From contig CM055887.1 in assembly GCA_029582165.1 (NCBI GenBank), forward strand, positions 15,919,190 through 15,983,189: a stretch of 64,000 nucleotides of DNA. Reading direction: 5' to 3'. Source of the DNA: Portulaca oleracea. Lineage: Eukaryota > Streptophyta > Magnoliopsida > Caryophyllales > Portulacaceae. Position 1 is the stretch's first letter, and every line of letters starts with the position of its first letter. The notes beneath the pieces are model-generated. The model was not told the origin of the DNA. It worked only from the letters and a program-made list of their open reading frames with translations, and did not search any database. Shown piece by piece: positions 22,735 to 34,013 of this stretch. The position numbers and the translations under genes were made by a program.

Positions 22735-22767
22735 ATTTCCTTTCCTTTTCCTTTACTTCTCCATCTC

Positions 22768-23388
22768 CTATCTTTCCTTACTAAATTCTTCCAACTCCTC
22801 CTCCTCATGTACTCCATCATCTCCCTCACCCAAGATTAACTCACTTTCCCGCTTCTCCATCAAATCTTCCTCCTCCGAGACATCTACCACATCACCCTCT
22901 TTGTCACCCAAGACTTCCTCTCCCACCATCCTAGGGCCATCAATCGCCCTACCACTCCTCAATGTAATAGCATTAAGTTGTCCCTTCGGATTTGGTTGGG
23001 GTTGGCTAGGCAAAGATTGAATAGGTTGAGATTGTTGAGCTAATTGAGCCAATAGTAACTCGAGGTTCTTGATGCGAGTTTGATCTCTTTCTTGATCTAA
23101 GGCCATCTTTTCTTGAGATAAGGCTATCTTTTATTGAGATAAGGCCAACTTTTGAAGGGTTTGGTCAAGGGTTTCTTGTTGGAGTGGTTTGGGTGCTTGG
23201 GAAGATTGACCTTGGTGAGGATTTTGGTGGGGATTTTGGTGGTATTGGCGGCGATTTTGATTTGGGAAACCGGGGGGCGGGTTTTGGTTTAGTGGAGCTT
23301 GTTGGTTGTAGGAGTAATTCCCATGAGGACGAATGGGGGTTTGATTGGTATAGGAGAGGTTATTGTTGGGATAAATGGCTTGGACTTG
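22768..23388 (-). pseudogene. Gag C-terminal/pol N-terminal linker of element B
   Basis: A Gln- and Pro-rich stretch with a possible coiled coil: DQERDQTRIKNLELLLAQLA near 23090 and PNPKGQLNAITLRSGRAIDG near 22980, the latter a conserved block shared with element G (AITLRSGTQLEGP). An in-frame stop lies near 23132. No catalytic domain. Confidence 0.7.
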
Positions 23389-24273
23389 CTCGGTTTGATA
23401 CTCTTCACATCACTTCAAAGAATGTGGCCCTCCACAAAAATCACATACAAGAACTCGGGCATCCGGAATAAGCATAGGTACTTCTTGAGCTGCCTTTACT
23501 TGCTTCGTGGTTTCCTCCAAAGTTGACTTTTGTTGCATCTCTAAAACGGCATTCATGAGAAATTTAATAGTAGGATTGCTTTCTAGATGAGGACCATCTC
23601 TTGGACCACGGCCGCCTTCCCAATGAGGAGAGTTTTGAGATAACTCGTGGAGAAATACGTTTGTTTCCTCCGCCATCTTCTTAAGGAACATGCCCCCCGA
23701 GGCATGATCGATGGATTCTCGCAAAGAGCTACTCAGTCCGGAATAAAAATGATGCAATAATAGCCAATCCTGAAGATTGTGGTGTGGACACCTCCGTTGG
23801 AGACCCTTGAATCTCCCCATGCTTCGAATAACGACTCATCAGATTCTTGCTTGAAACTCATGATGGCTTGCCTCAACCAACACATCTCATCATTGGGGAA
23901 AAAACCTTTGAAGAAAGTCGCGGCTAAGGGCATCCCGTGTAGAATAGGTTCCGAGCGGACACGTGTTGAGCCATAATAGTGCTTTCCCTTTCAAAGTGAG
24001 TGGGAAAAACTTCAGCTTCATGTATTCGGCGGAAACTCCATTCATTTGTACGAAGCCGATGGGTTGCTCGAACTTGTTGATGTTGTCCATAGGATTTTCA
24101 TGCTCTCCTCCATGGTACGGAGTGTTCTCAAATATCTCCAACATATATGGCTTGAACTCGAACGATGCATTCGGTGGTAATTCTGGTAATATGATGGGAT
24201 CGCCTCCCGTACCCGACGATGGTAAGGAATATGATGCTAAGGTGCGGGGTGGATCTTGCTCTTCGTCAGACAT
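23389..24273 (-). pseudogene. Gag of element B
   Basis: The ATG at 24273 (MSDEEQDPPRTLASYSLP) begins the nucleocapsid precursor. The retrotransposon gag domain follows: NASFEFKPYMLEIFENTPYH, YMKLKFFPLTLKGKALLWLN, RDFLQRFFPQ (ending near 23890). It continues after a frame change at 23933-23733 and 23820-23410 with WLLLHHFYSGLSSSLRESID. The CCHC knuckle CDFCGGPHSLK has a TGA (near 23412) where the residue before the last Cys should be. At least two frameshifts are present. Confidence 0.85.
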
Positions 24274-24525
24274 TAGAATTTCGATCGTATCTCACTCCCT
24301 TTGTTGTCTTCTTCGTCTCAAGCCGGCGTTAGCTTGGCGAATAATGCTCTTCGGGTTCGGATTCGGTGGAGTTATAGGAGTTTGGCCTCGTCGAGATCGA
24401 GTCCGCATGCATAAAAGGAACAAATAGAAGAGTCAAATTCCCAATAACCAAGGATAACAAAATCTCTAGCAAATGAAATGATCTTAAACAACCTATAAAC
24501 AAAAAGCTAAGCTAGGTGCGCTTGC

Positions 24526-24543
24526 TCCTCGGCAACGACGCCA
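24526..24543 (-). other. Primer binding site of element B
   Basis: On the minus strand this reads TGGCGTCGTTGCCGAGGA, a tRNA-Asp type site with two differences, five bases inside the 5' LTR end. The site of element F (53104-53121) begins with the same TGGCGTCGTTGCCG. Confidence 0.85.
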
Positions 24544-25631
24544 TTTTGTGTAACGTGGTTTGTGAGACCTCGGTTTTTATCGTTCTTTCTCAGGGAGCTG
24601 GTGGCCTTAGCTATGACTATTTGAGTCTACGTAAGGTTTACGATCATAAAGATGATGATAGGTTTAGGGTAAAAATAGCACAAACACACTAAGGTTTGGT
24701 CAAAAAGGGGAAACAATGGGTGTCGGGAGACTTCGGGATGCAAACGGGGATGAGGAAATGGGTTTCGCAACAAGAGAGTAACAAGAACGGAGAATCAAGT
24801 GGTAACTCCGTTAGAAAATACCCACCGAGCTTCCTCTTCCGAGGATAGTCCGGATTAACTTCCCCAAGGTCCATCGACAGAACCCGGAGTGTTAATGAAA
24901 CAAAATTACCTAATTAGTTTCTATTCACCTTCATGAATAGAATACTAACTATCCCAATCCCCACCTTCCGACACAAGTGTTGGATGTATTCGGGAGCTTT
25001 CGGAACCGAATACATACTACTTGAGGGAAGGATAGGAGTGGGAAACTGATTCCTTAACTAATTACTCACTAACATTGCTAACCCAAACCTATGACCATTC
25101 ACATCCTTAAAATCTCCCTAACCCATTATGGTTCTAGCCTCTAATCATCCTATCTAACATGCTAACAACAATAATAAACTCATTCATGCTTAAATAATGA
25201 ACTAAAAAGAGAAGAGTTAAGAAAAACAGGAATTAATAAGTAAATAATGAACAATAATAAACTCATTCATGCTTAAATATTCAAATCAACAATAACAATC
25301 CACAAAAACCAAATAATCCAACTAACAAAAACAGGAATTAATAAGTAAATAATGAACTAAAAAGAGAAGAGTTAAGAAATGCTCATTGATTTTGATGCCA
25401 AAGGAAATACTCGAGAATAATAAAGCTCCAATGCTCCAAAGATAAGAAATAATTTTCAAACTTCAAAGAGGAATCCAATAAATTCCAGTGCAAGAGCAAT
25501 AATCTCAGTAAAAACTCCCTACTAATCACTCTAATTCAATGCTTAAAAATACTCAAAAGTATGATAAGTATGTGCTAAGATAGGATAATAGATCATCCAT
25601 CGGATCCCCCTAGCTAAAAGACCTAAATACA

Positions 25632-25638
25632 ATATATA
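25632..25638 (-). promoter_or_regulatory. TATA-like box in 5' LTR of B
   Basis: Sense TATATAT, 64 bp downstream of the nearest palindrome (25702). The same spacing is kept in the 3' LTR (13403-13397 against 13467). Confidence 0.5.
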
Positions 25639-25701
25639 GAAACCAAGTTTATTACTCAAAACTCGTCACTTTGCTAAACAGAGAAAACGCGTCTGAAGGG
25701 G

Positions 25702-26099
25702 ACCGTGGGCACGGTCAATGAGACCGTGGCCACGGTCTTGCGTAGCTTAGGCGATTTCACTTTTCTCTTCGTAGCACAGTGGGTACGGTGCCCCTGGACC
25801 GTGGATACGGTCCAGCGACTAGGGCAGATGACTTTTTCGCTCCTTCGCACCGTCGTGGCTACGGTCTTGGGGGACCGTGGGTACGGTCTTGCTCGGCAAA
25901 AATGTTCCTTAGGCAGGTCATGAACCCACCGTGGCTACGGTCAACATGACCGTGGCCACGGTCTCGCTCGGTCAATAATTCCTTCTGGGCGTAGCGCCTG
26001 CTACGAAAATGGTGGCGGGGGCTACGTCTTGGAGTGTTCACTCACCCAAGGGATGCTTGGAGGGGTAGCGCCCGCTACCAAAGGTGTGGCAAGGGCTAT
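25702..26099. promoter_or_regulatory. Palindrome-doublet cluster in 5' LTR of B
   Basis: Doublets at 25702/25723, 25776/25798, 25852/25874 and 25928/25949 (ACCGTGGCCACGGT) and at 25991/26012 and 26065/26086 (GTAGCGCCCGCTAC). Doublet starts are 74, 76, 76, 63 and 74 bp apart, identical to the 3' LTR. Several arms are closer to perfect here than in the 3' LTR. Confidence 0.65.
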
Positions 26100-26371
26100 G
26101 CATCGATGATCTTCGGCAAGTCTACTCCCTTTCGAGCTGTTTGACATGTCCGACATTTCCCTTTCCTTTGCCTTTGACTCGACCAAGGCTCGGGGAATAT
26201 CGGGATTCCCAAATTAGGTGCGAAAATGGCCCTTTTTACCACGTTTTGAGTAAAAACTCTGAAATCTACAAAATTACCAAAAACGCATTAAAAGTTATTA
26301 AATTAAGTTATGAAACAAGTCAAAAGCCTAAGGATTTAGGCGGTATTTAGACACAAAATTGGGTCTAAACA

Positions 26372-26376
26372 GCTTC
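26372..26376. repeat. Right target-site duplication of element B (GCTTC)
   Basis: Matches 12400-12404. Removing B plus one copy rejoins the gag sequence of element C. Confidence 0.9.
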
Positions 26377-26616
26377 CAAAACCCCATTCAAGGTTTCTTG
26401 TAGCTACTCAATCCTACTATTCTGTTGTTCGATGAGTGCCCGCTGTTCCGCGGTGTGCTCCTCAACCTTCCTTTCTTCTTCCAAGGTGGAAAAAATGATT
26501 GACCCATCCACCTTGTTAAAGTTTTCCTCTAGGTATTTGGCCAGAGCGGCATTGATCTGCTCGTTGTTGTTCTCATCACTCCCAAACATGTCGAAGTATA
26601 GATGACGGGAAGCCAT
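26377..26616 (-). pseudogene. Gag N-terminus of element C
   Basis: The ATG at 26616 begins MASRHLYFDMFGSDENNNEQ and continues through an acidic, Gln-rich coiled-coil-like stretch (EEERKVEEHTAEQRALIEQQ) to a TAG near 26404. After that stop the frame continues to the B insertion point. The remainder of gag lies at 12404 and below. The start was chosen because it is the first ATG of the frame whose sequence looks coding. Confidence 0.6.
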
Positions 26617-27741
26617 AGGTTTAGGTGACGGTGGGATATAAACAAGATTTCGGATCAAACAGCCTTGTGGTCCTGGGGTCCAAGGTAGGTTTTGGGCGCC
26701 TATTATGACTTAAGGGAAATAAACACACAACTTGGAGATTAATCTTAATATGAAAAACTCAACCGATGCCTACATGTCCTATTTAACTTACATGAAACTT
26801 CCTAAGATGCAAGACCCCTATATGTTGTCTCGAGGAAAGACTCACCCGCGATGCGGGCTTGCATGTCCTAAACTCTACATTATCTTAAGATAACAGAACA
26901 TTATAAAGGGACGGATAAAGTCAAACATAGCGAATTAACGTAAGACGAAAAGTACAAGTGAGTGTTTCTCAATTCGGATATGCTTAAGCCCAAATCCGAC
27001 CATTTTAAAGAGAGTCTCTTGAACTAACAAACTCACATTAACTTAAGTTATGCGGACTAGAATAATGCTCAATGGACTGATAGTCTACACTTTCTACATC
27101 ATTTTTTTTTACTTATTTACTCGTGGAAAGTAGATATTGTAAAGGATCAAATAAAGCCAACAATAGGCGAGTTAGAATCAATTTATAAATTTAATTTTTG
27201 AATCCGGCATGGTTGGGTCTAACTAATGGGCCGACAATGAACTTATGGATTCAACAATTAATTCTACAAATTAATTTACTGTAGCCTAGTGACTATTATG
27301 CAGGCTAAGACAATACCAACTAACATGGTTTGCACTTTTAGTAAGATTTGTAGGATCGTAATTAGGAGAGTATTGTAAAGGGCCTATAAAATTAAATCGT
27401 CGAAGGCATGTTGATATTACTTTATAAACTAAGTTAATTAACCTTTGAACATGGATGGGCCTAACCACTGGGCCAGCCATAAAATCTGTGTAAATGCACC
27501 ATTGTGAGTATAGCCAGTCGGACGTCCCGTGGGTCATATTTTTGGGTTAAAAAGAAAAATCCTAAACCGCGGCTTTGAGTGCACCCATGTCAAAATACAT
27601 GTCAAAGGAGTAACCTGGTATATGCAATGTTTTATGCCTAAAAATAATAACTTAAAGATGTAATGTCAGCATTCATTTTCCTTCAAAAAATTGTAAAGTT
27701 CACCAAACTTCTTTCAGGTTTTACTAACTTTTAGAAAACTC
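26617..27741 (-). other. Leader of element C between primer site and gag
   Basis: About 1.1 kb without a convincing gene. A minus-strand frame at 27537-27286 (83 codons) has no recognisable family. Ogre-type elements often carry an extra ORF here, but none is supported. Confidence 0.5.
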
Positions 27742-27759
27742 CCCAGTGGAGTTGCCAAA
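27742..27759 (-). other. Primer binding site of element C (tRNA-Arg type)
   Basis: On the minus strand this reads TGGCAACTCCACTGGGGA, one base from the tRNA-Arg type site (TGGCGACTCCACTGGGGA) that I recall for Ogre elements. It lies one base from the LTR end at 27761. Confidence 0.7.
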
Positions 27760-29784
27760 ATAATTTATTCATTCATTCTTATTTATTATTTTATCCAACA
27801 ATGTTTATATTTTTCACCCTTTTTTTATTAATCTGTAAGGAAGAAATTTAATTAGGATTCCTATAATTTTTATCTTTTCCATGTTTTTTTAACGGATTTC
27901 ATGGGGTAATTTACACTATTTATAAACTTTCATAACTTTTTCATAACCTTCTCAAGGTGGCTTCATACTGTAAAAATAGCGAAGAACACAAATATTTTTT
28001 GTATAAAGATAGTAGTAATTCATTTCTAAAAGAAGATACCTATATGTATAGAGAAATTTATTGTCAAAGTTTTTAAAATTCATGTAAAGTAGTCAACAAT
28101 GACTAATGTTATTAGACTGACATTAATTGTGTTGTAGGGTACTATTGTAAATTTGGTTGAATGAGATTTTTCGATACAACTGTCAATTATCTAAGGAAAA
28201 ACGAATAAGTACTTTTCAAAGTTTAGAAATGTCAATAACACACCCCATTCCTTAAGTCCTCCCTATCTAAAAATAAATTAGTATTTGTTTCTTCTTTCTC
28301 TAATGTTGAAATGTCAAAAGCTAATGACAATAACTTGTTGTAATTTTGAAACAAACTATTGTTTGATATTGAGTCAAGTCGTATGAACTTGATATTTATG
28401 TCAAATGGGCTAAAGAACTTCAACTTTAGATTTATGAAAGAACTAATTTTTTTTACTAATTTCAAATTTTTTAATTAAAGTAAGCATATTCATAAAAGAG
28501 ATCATGAGCGATAAAATATATTATGAAGGGAGCTAATCTCAAAACAAAAGCAAAATGATAATTAACTTAGTAATGATCTACCATAAGTAAGAAATAAGCA
28601 GCATGTTCCTTTGAAAATGTTGGATATCAGAAGGGAGTGAATAAAAAATGCCCAAAGCGGGAAGAAATATATGAAAGTTACAGGGAATTGGCAAAATCTA
28701 TAGAAAATGAGAAACAGTTAGAAGAAGTTTGAAAGGTTTTGAAATATGCATATGCTAAGGGTCATATCCCTATAGGGTGAAGAGGGTCAAGCTATATAAA
28801 ATGAGATTCGCCAAAAGGTCGGATTGCTAAAAGATCGAGTCCCTAACGAGCTCGCCCATTTAACGATATTAAAGGGTCGGTGAATCGATAGAAACGGAAT
28901 GGCCTATTAGTTAACCAAAAAAAGAGGTTTTCCTATTATTTTACATGCTGCACTTACGTAAATATATTATTAATAGTGAATATCAAATGATAATTAGCAA
29001 AACTACTTTTTTTGGTACACATATATTTAATTTTAAAGTTAAAGTTAAGACGGGTCCACCCTTGGTCGGAGCCTCATATTAATGAAACGCTATGTCCTTG
29101 CCCCCAATTACAATGCTCCTAACTTAAGTAGTCCTTACCCTACATAACTAATGGGTGGACCCGGACCTTACCCAACTCGTCCCTTGAAAAGCCCCAAACA
29201 TGGAAGAATTAAAATTGGTAGAAAGTGCTAACATATTTGTATCAAGAACAAATTGTGCGCATCAAACAATCCAATAAGGATGATTCTTTTTAAGGAATTC
29301 TGTGGTACCTGTGGTCACTTTGGCATAAACAAGACAACTGACGTGATGATGGATCACTTTATTGACATTGAGGATAAATAAAAATGGTGAGAAAGGTGAT
29401 GCAAAGTAGAATTAGAATATTAAGAACAAAAATAATATTTATTATAATTATCATTATTTAAAGTATACTAGTTTGACTACAAATATCATTCTAATTTTAT
29501 GATTCTAGTAGACTTAGTAGTAAACAAGTTGTTCATCTATAAGTAAGCACCTTCCTAGCATTTCTGAGAAATTACAATGATTATTTAATGTTGAATATTA
29601 AGAATTTCTTGCAAATGATCCATGGAGATGCTAATCTTTTACTGAATCTAGCATAGAATCGTTGAATTCTTCGCATGAATCCAACCGAAAGATATTAAAT
29701 TCGTACCTTTAACTTTTATCTGTATTCCCGTTCTCAATCAAAAGGAAGATAGATCTTTGAAGTAAGTGTGTGTGTCTATCTATA

Positions 29785-29894
<110 letters not shown>

Positions 29895-30119
29895 GGAAAT
29901 GGATCCAATAGGAAGAGAGTTTAGGTAGGAAATTGAGAGTAGCAAATCATAGCCCCTGATTTTGAATCTAACAATGTGTGATCATGGATTTCATAGAGTG
30001 TGATCATGGATTTAAGGGATTGTGGTCATGAAATCCATGAGCACAATCCCTCATATCAAAGGTTGTGATTTGCTCTTGTCACCTTCCTACCTAAACTCTC
30101 TTCCTACTAGATCCGTTCT

Positions 30120-30120
<1 letters not shown>
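29895..30120. mobile_element. MITE inside a (TA)n tract
   Basis: About 226 bp with terminal inverted repeats of roughly 55-60 bp. The left end (GGAAATGGATCCAATAGG) matches the inverse of the right end (...CCTACTAGATCCGTTCTC), sharing GGAAGAGAGTTTAGGTAGGA. It is flanked on both sides by TA repeats, consistent with TA target preference. There is no coding capacity. Confidence 0.75.
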
Positions 30121-30178
<58 letters not shown>

Positions 30179-30198
30179 TATACTTTTGTACTATATAA

Positions 30199-30326
30199 TC
30201 ATAGAGTGTGATCATGGATTTAAGGGATTGTGGTCACGAAATCCATGAGCACAATCCCTCATATCAAAGGCTGTGATTTGCTCTTGTCACCTTCCTACCT
30301 AAACTCTCTTCCTACCGGATCCGTTC

Positions 30327-30328
<2 letters not shown>
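30199..30328. mobile_element. Partial second copy of the MITE
   Basis: Repeats about 130 bp of the right part of the MITE at 29895-30120, ending in CCTACCGGATCCGTTCAC, again bordered by (TA)n. It probably arose by tandem duplication of MITE plus microsatellite. Confidence 0.7.
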
Positions 30329-30407
<79 letters not shown>

Positions 30408-30561
30408 TTTTGTACTATATAATTATAATTTGTATTAACATATAGTTTCATTATGAAAATATAAAAATAATGATGGTTGAAAGTTTATCGATAATATAAA
30501 TTAGTAAATACACAATCTGAATGTTTTAATTTAATTCTAAATGAAATTATAGATAAATTAA

Positions 30562-31036
30562 TAAAAACGCGATAGTGGCGGCGAGGTAGTTGGAGGAAGG
30601 ATTTGCCGGCGACCAAGGGACGGCGGAGACATTGCCGGAGAGAAGCACGAACACCTACCGGAAAACAGGGACGACACCCTGAGGAGAGAGGGGAAGGGAA
30701 GTTAGAGATGACGAGTAGAGAGGAAGTTCCATAGGCAACCCAGGAGTGGCAGGAGAAATCCGGCAGCCAGTCGACGGCAGTGGATCGGGAGGTGGTCGAG
30801 TTCGGTGCTTGCGGGATGATCTCCGATATGATTAGCTGGAGAGCGTCGAAGGTCTGTCGGAGTCCTGTTGAAAATGATATATTTTCTTTTTCTTTTTTTT
30901 TTTATTCCTAACGACAAGTTGAAGCAAGCCAACGGGATGGAATTGTTTGGTATTTAAGCCTACCATTTGGAATATGTTAAAAAGGTGTTGACAACTTGGA
31001 ATAGACAATAATTGATGCCTACCATTTGGAATTTCT
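30562..31036 (-). mobile_element. Truncated Pack-MULE-like element with captured exon fragment (copy 1)
   Basis: Homologous to 34014-34878 but missing the left terminal repeat. A GC-rich core (about 30570-30860) lies in very AT-rich DNA. Its minus strand reads NSTTSRSTAVDWLPDFS and SWVAYGTSSLLVISNFPSPL, then changes frame and meets a TAG. This resembles, from memory, the N-terminus of plant DmX/Rav1-like WD40 proteins. The right terminal repeat spans about 30870-31036. Confidence 0.55.
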
Positions 31037-33088
31037 AATAAATTAATATAAACTTTAACATATGTCGCACAAATAGAAAAAGGTACTAGTTAATCATCAA
31101 AAAAGTTTGTCTAATCGAAATAGATGGAAACTAATGCGTTTTACAATCATATGTAGCTAGAACTGTTAGTGTTTAACTTGTGTAGTTGAAACAATATGCT
31201 AGGATTATTCCAAATTATATATCACTTTAAATTTTTTCAATTATGCAATATCCTATTTTGACCCGAAATATTATATATTTATTATTACAACTCTGTCTAA
31301 ATGTATTTGTCATAATAAATAATTTATTTGTTCTTTCTTATTTTTTATTTTATCCAACAATTTTAATATTTTCGATCTTTTTTATTTATCCGTAAGGAAG
31401 AAATTTAATTAGGATTCCTATAATTTTTATCTTTTCCATGTGAAGCATTTTAAGGAATCTCTAATTAGTTTTGTTTTTTTTAACGGATTTCATGAGGTAA
31501 TTTACACTATTTATAAACTTTTATTAATTTTTTCATAACTTTATCAAGGTGGCTTCATATTGTAAAAATAGCGAAGAGCAAAAACATTTTTTGAATAAAG
31601 ATAGTAGTAATTCATTTATAGAAGAAAATATCTATATGTATAGAGTAATTTATTGGCAAATTTTTTGAAATTGACGTAGTAGTCAACAATGACTAATGTT
31701 ATTAGATTGACATGAATTGTGTTGTAGGGTACTATTGTAAATTTGGTAGAATGAGATTTTTCGATACAACTGTCAATTATCCAAGGAGGTACTAATGAGT
31801 ACTTTTCAAAGTTTATAAATGTCAATCACACACCCCATTCCTTAAGTCCTCCACATCTAAAAATAAATTAGTATTGGTTTCTCGTTTCTCTAATATTGAA
31901 ATGTCAATAACTAATGACAATAACTTGAAACAAACAATTATTTGATATTGAGTCATGCCGTATTAACTTGATGTTTATGTCAAATAGGCTACAGAACTTC
32001 AACTTTAGATCTATGAAGGAAATACTTTTTTTTTCAAATTTTCAAATTGTTAATCAAAGTAGGCCAATTCGTAAAAAGAAATCATGAGCGATAAAATCTA
32101 CTATGAGGGGTGCAAATCTCAAAACAAAAGCAAAATTACAATTAACTTAGTATTGTCCATAACTAAGAAATAAGCACATGTTCCTTTGAAAATGTTGGAT
32201 ATCAGAGAGGAGTGAATTAAAAATGCCCAAAGTGGAAATAACATATGAAAGTTACATGGAATTCGCAAAATCTAGTGAAAAAGAGAAACAGTTAGAAGAA
32301 GTTTGAAAGGAATTGAAATAAAAATTTGCTAAGGGTCGTATCCCTATAGGGTGAAGAGCGTCAGACTATATAAAATGTGATTCGCCAAAAGGTCAGATTG
32401 CTAAAAGATCGAGTCGTTATCAAGCCCGCCCATTAACGATATTAAAGTGTCAGTGAATGGACAGAAACGGAATGACCTATTCGTTATTCTAGAAATGAAT
32501 TTTTCCTATTATTTTATAAGCTAAACTTACGTAAATAAAATATAAATTTTAAACATCAAACGATAATTAGCATAACTACTGCTATTGGAACACATATATT
32601 AAATTTTAATGTTGAGGTCCAGACGGGTCCGCGCATGGTCAGGCCCTCATGTTGGTGAAATGCTATGGCCTTGCCCACAATTACAATGCTCCGAACTTAA
32701 GTAGTCCTTACCCTACATAAATAATGAGTGAACCAGGACCTTACCCAACTCGTCCCTTGACAACCCCAAAACTTGAAAAAATTAAAATTGGTAGAACATG
32801 TTAACAGATTTGTATCAAGAACAAATTGTGCACATCAAACAATCCAATAAGGATGGTTCTTTTTAAGGAATTTCATGGTAACTGTAGTCACTTTGGCATA
32901 TACAAGACAAATGGCATGATGATGGACAACTTTATTAACCTTGAGGATCAATAAAAATGGTGATAAAGGTGATGCAAAGTAGAATTAGATAATTAAGAAC
33001 AAAACTAATATTTAGTATAATTATCATTGTTTAAAGTTTCCTAGTTTGACAACAAATATCATTCTAATTTTCTGATTCCAATGGATTT

Positions 33089-33345
33089 AGTATTAAACAA
33101 GTTGTTTATCTATAAGAAAGCAATTTCCTAGCATTTGTGAGAAACTACTATGATTATTGAACATTGAATATTAAGAATTTATTGCAAATGATTCATGGAG
33201 ATGCTAATCTTTTAATTAATCTAGCATAGAATTGTTGAATTCTTCACCTGAATCCAATAGAAAGATATTGAATTCGTACCTTAAACTTTTATCTATATTC
33301 CCGTTCTCAATCAAAAGGAAGATAGATCTTTAAATTATGTGTGTG

Positions 33346-33419
<74 letters not shown>

Positions 33420-33429
33420 CATACATACA

Positions 33430-33462
<33 letters not shown>

Positions 33463-33705
33463 GTGTGTGTGTGTGTGTGTAGTATTAAACAAGTTGTTTA
33501 TCTATAAGAAAGCAATTTCCTAGCATTTGTGAGAAACTACAATGATTATTGAACATTGAATATTAAGAATTTATTGCAAATGATTCATGGAGACTAGAAT
33601 TGTTGAATTCTTCACCTGAATCCAATAGAAAGATATTGAATTCGTACCCTAAAATTTTATCAATATTCCCGTTCTCAATCAAAAGGAAGATAGATCTTTC
33701 AATTA

Positions 33706-33775
<70 letters not shown>

Positions 33776-33781
33776 CATACA

Positions 33782-33817
<36 letters not shown>

Positions 33818-33850
33818 TATATATAAATATATATATATATGTGTGTGTGT
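33089..33850. repeat. Tandem duplication with (TG), (TA) and (CATA) microsatellites
   Basis: Unit 33089-33480 is repeated at 33481-33850 with a short internal deletion near 33595. Each ends in the same microsatellite succession: TG, TA, CATA, then TG (33338-33480 and 33707-33850). Short frames rich in Ile, Tyr, His and Thr are translation artefacts. Confidence 0.9.
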
Positions 33851-34013
33851 ATTAGTATACTTTTGCACTATGTAATTCAAATTTGTATTAACATATAGTT
33901 TCATTATGAAAATATGTAAATAATGATAGTTGAAAGTTCATCGATGATATAAATTAGTAAATACACAATCTAATTGTTTTAATCTAATTCTAAATGAAAT
34001 TATAGATAAATTC

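Larger units (their letters stand above)
12405..26371 (-). mobile_element. Element B: complete Athila-like Ty3/gypsy element, 13,967 bp
   Basis: Both LTRs (12405-14135 and 24549-26371) begin TGTAAC and end CTAAACA, and the element is flanked by GCTTC duplications. In sense order: 5' LTR, primer site, gag, protease, RT/RNase H, integrase, palindrome cluster, env-position ORF, 3' non-coding region, polypurine tract, 3' LTR. It is inserted in the gag of element C. Coding regions hold about ten disruptions, so it is probably inactive, though RT/RNase H/most of integrase form one open frame of 600 codons. Confidence 0.92.
24549..26371 (-). repeat. 5' LTR of element B
   Basis: 1,823 bp, homologous to 12405-14135. 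It is 92 bp longer, mainly through a duplicated block in the A-rich part (the CTCATTCATGCTTAAAT motif at about 25182 and again near 25262). It carries the same six-doublet cluster (25702-26099) and a sense TATATAT at 25638-25632. Confidence 0.92.
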
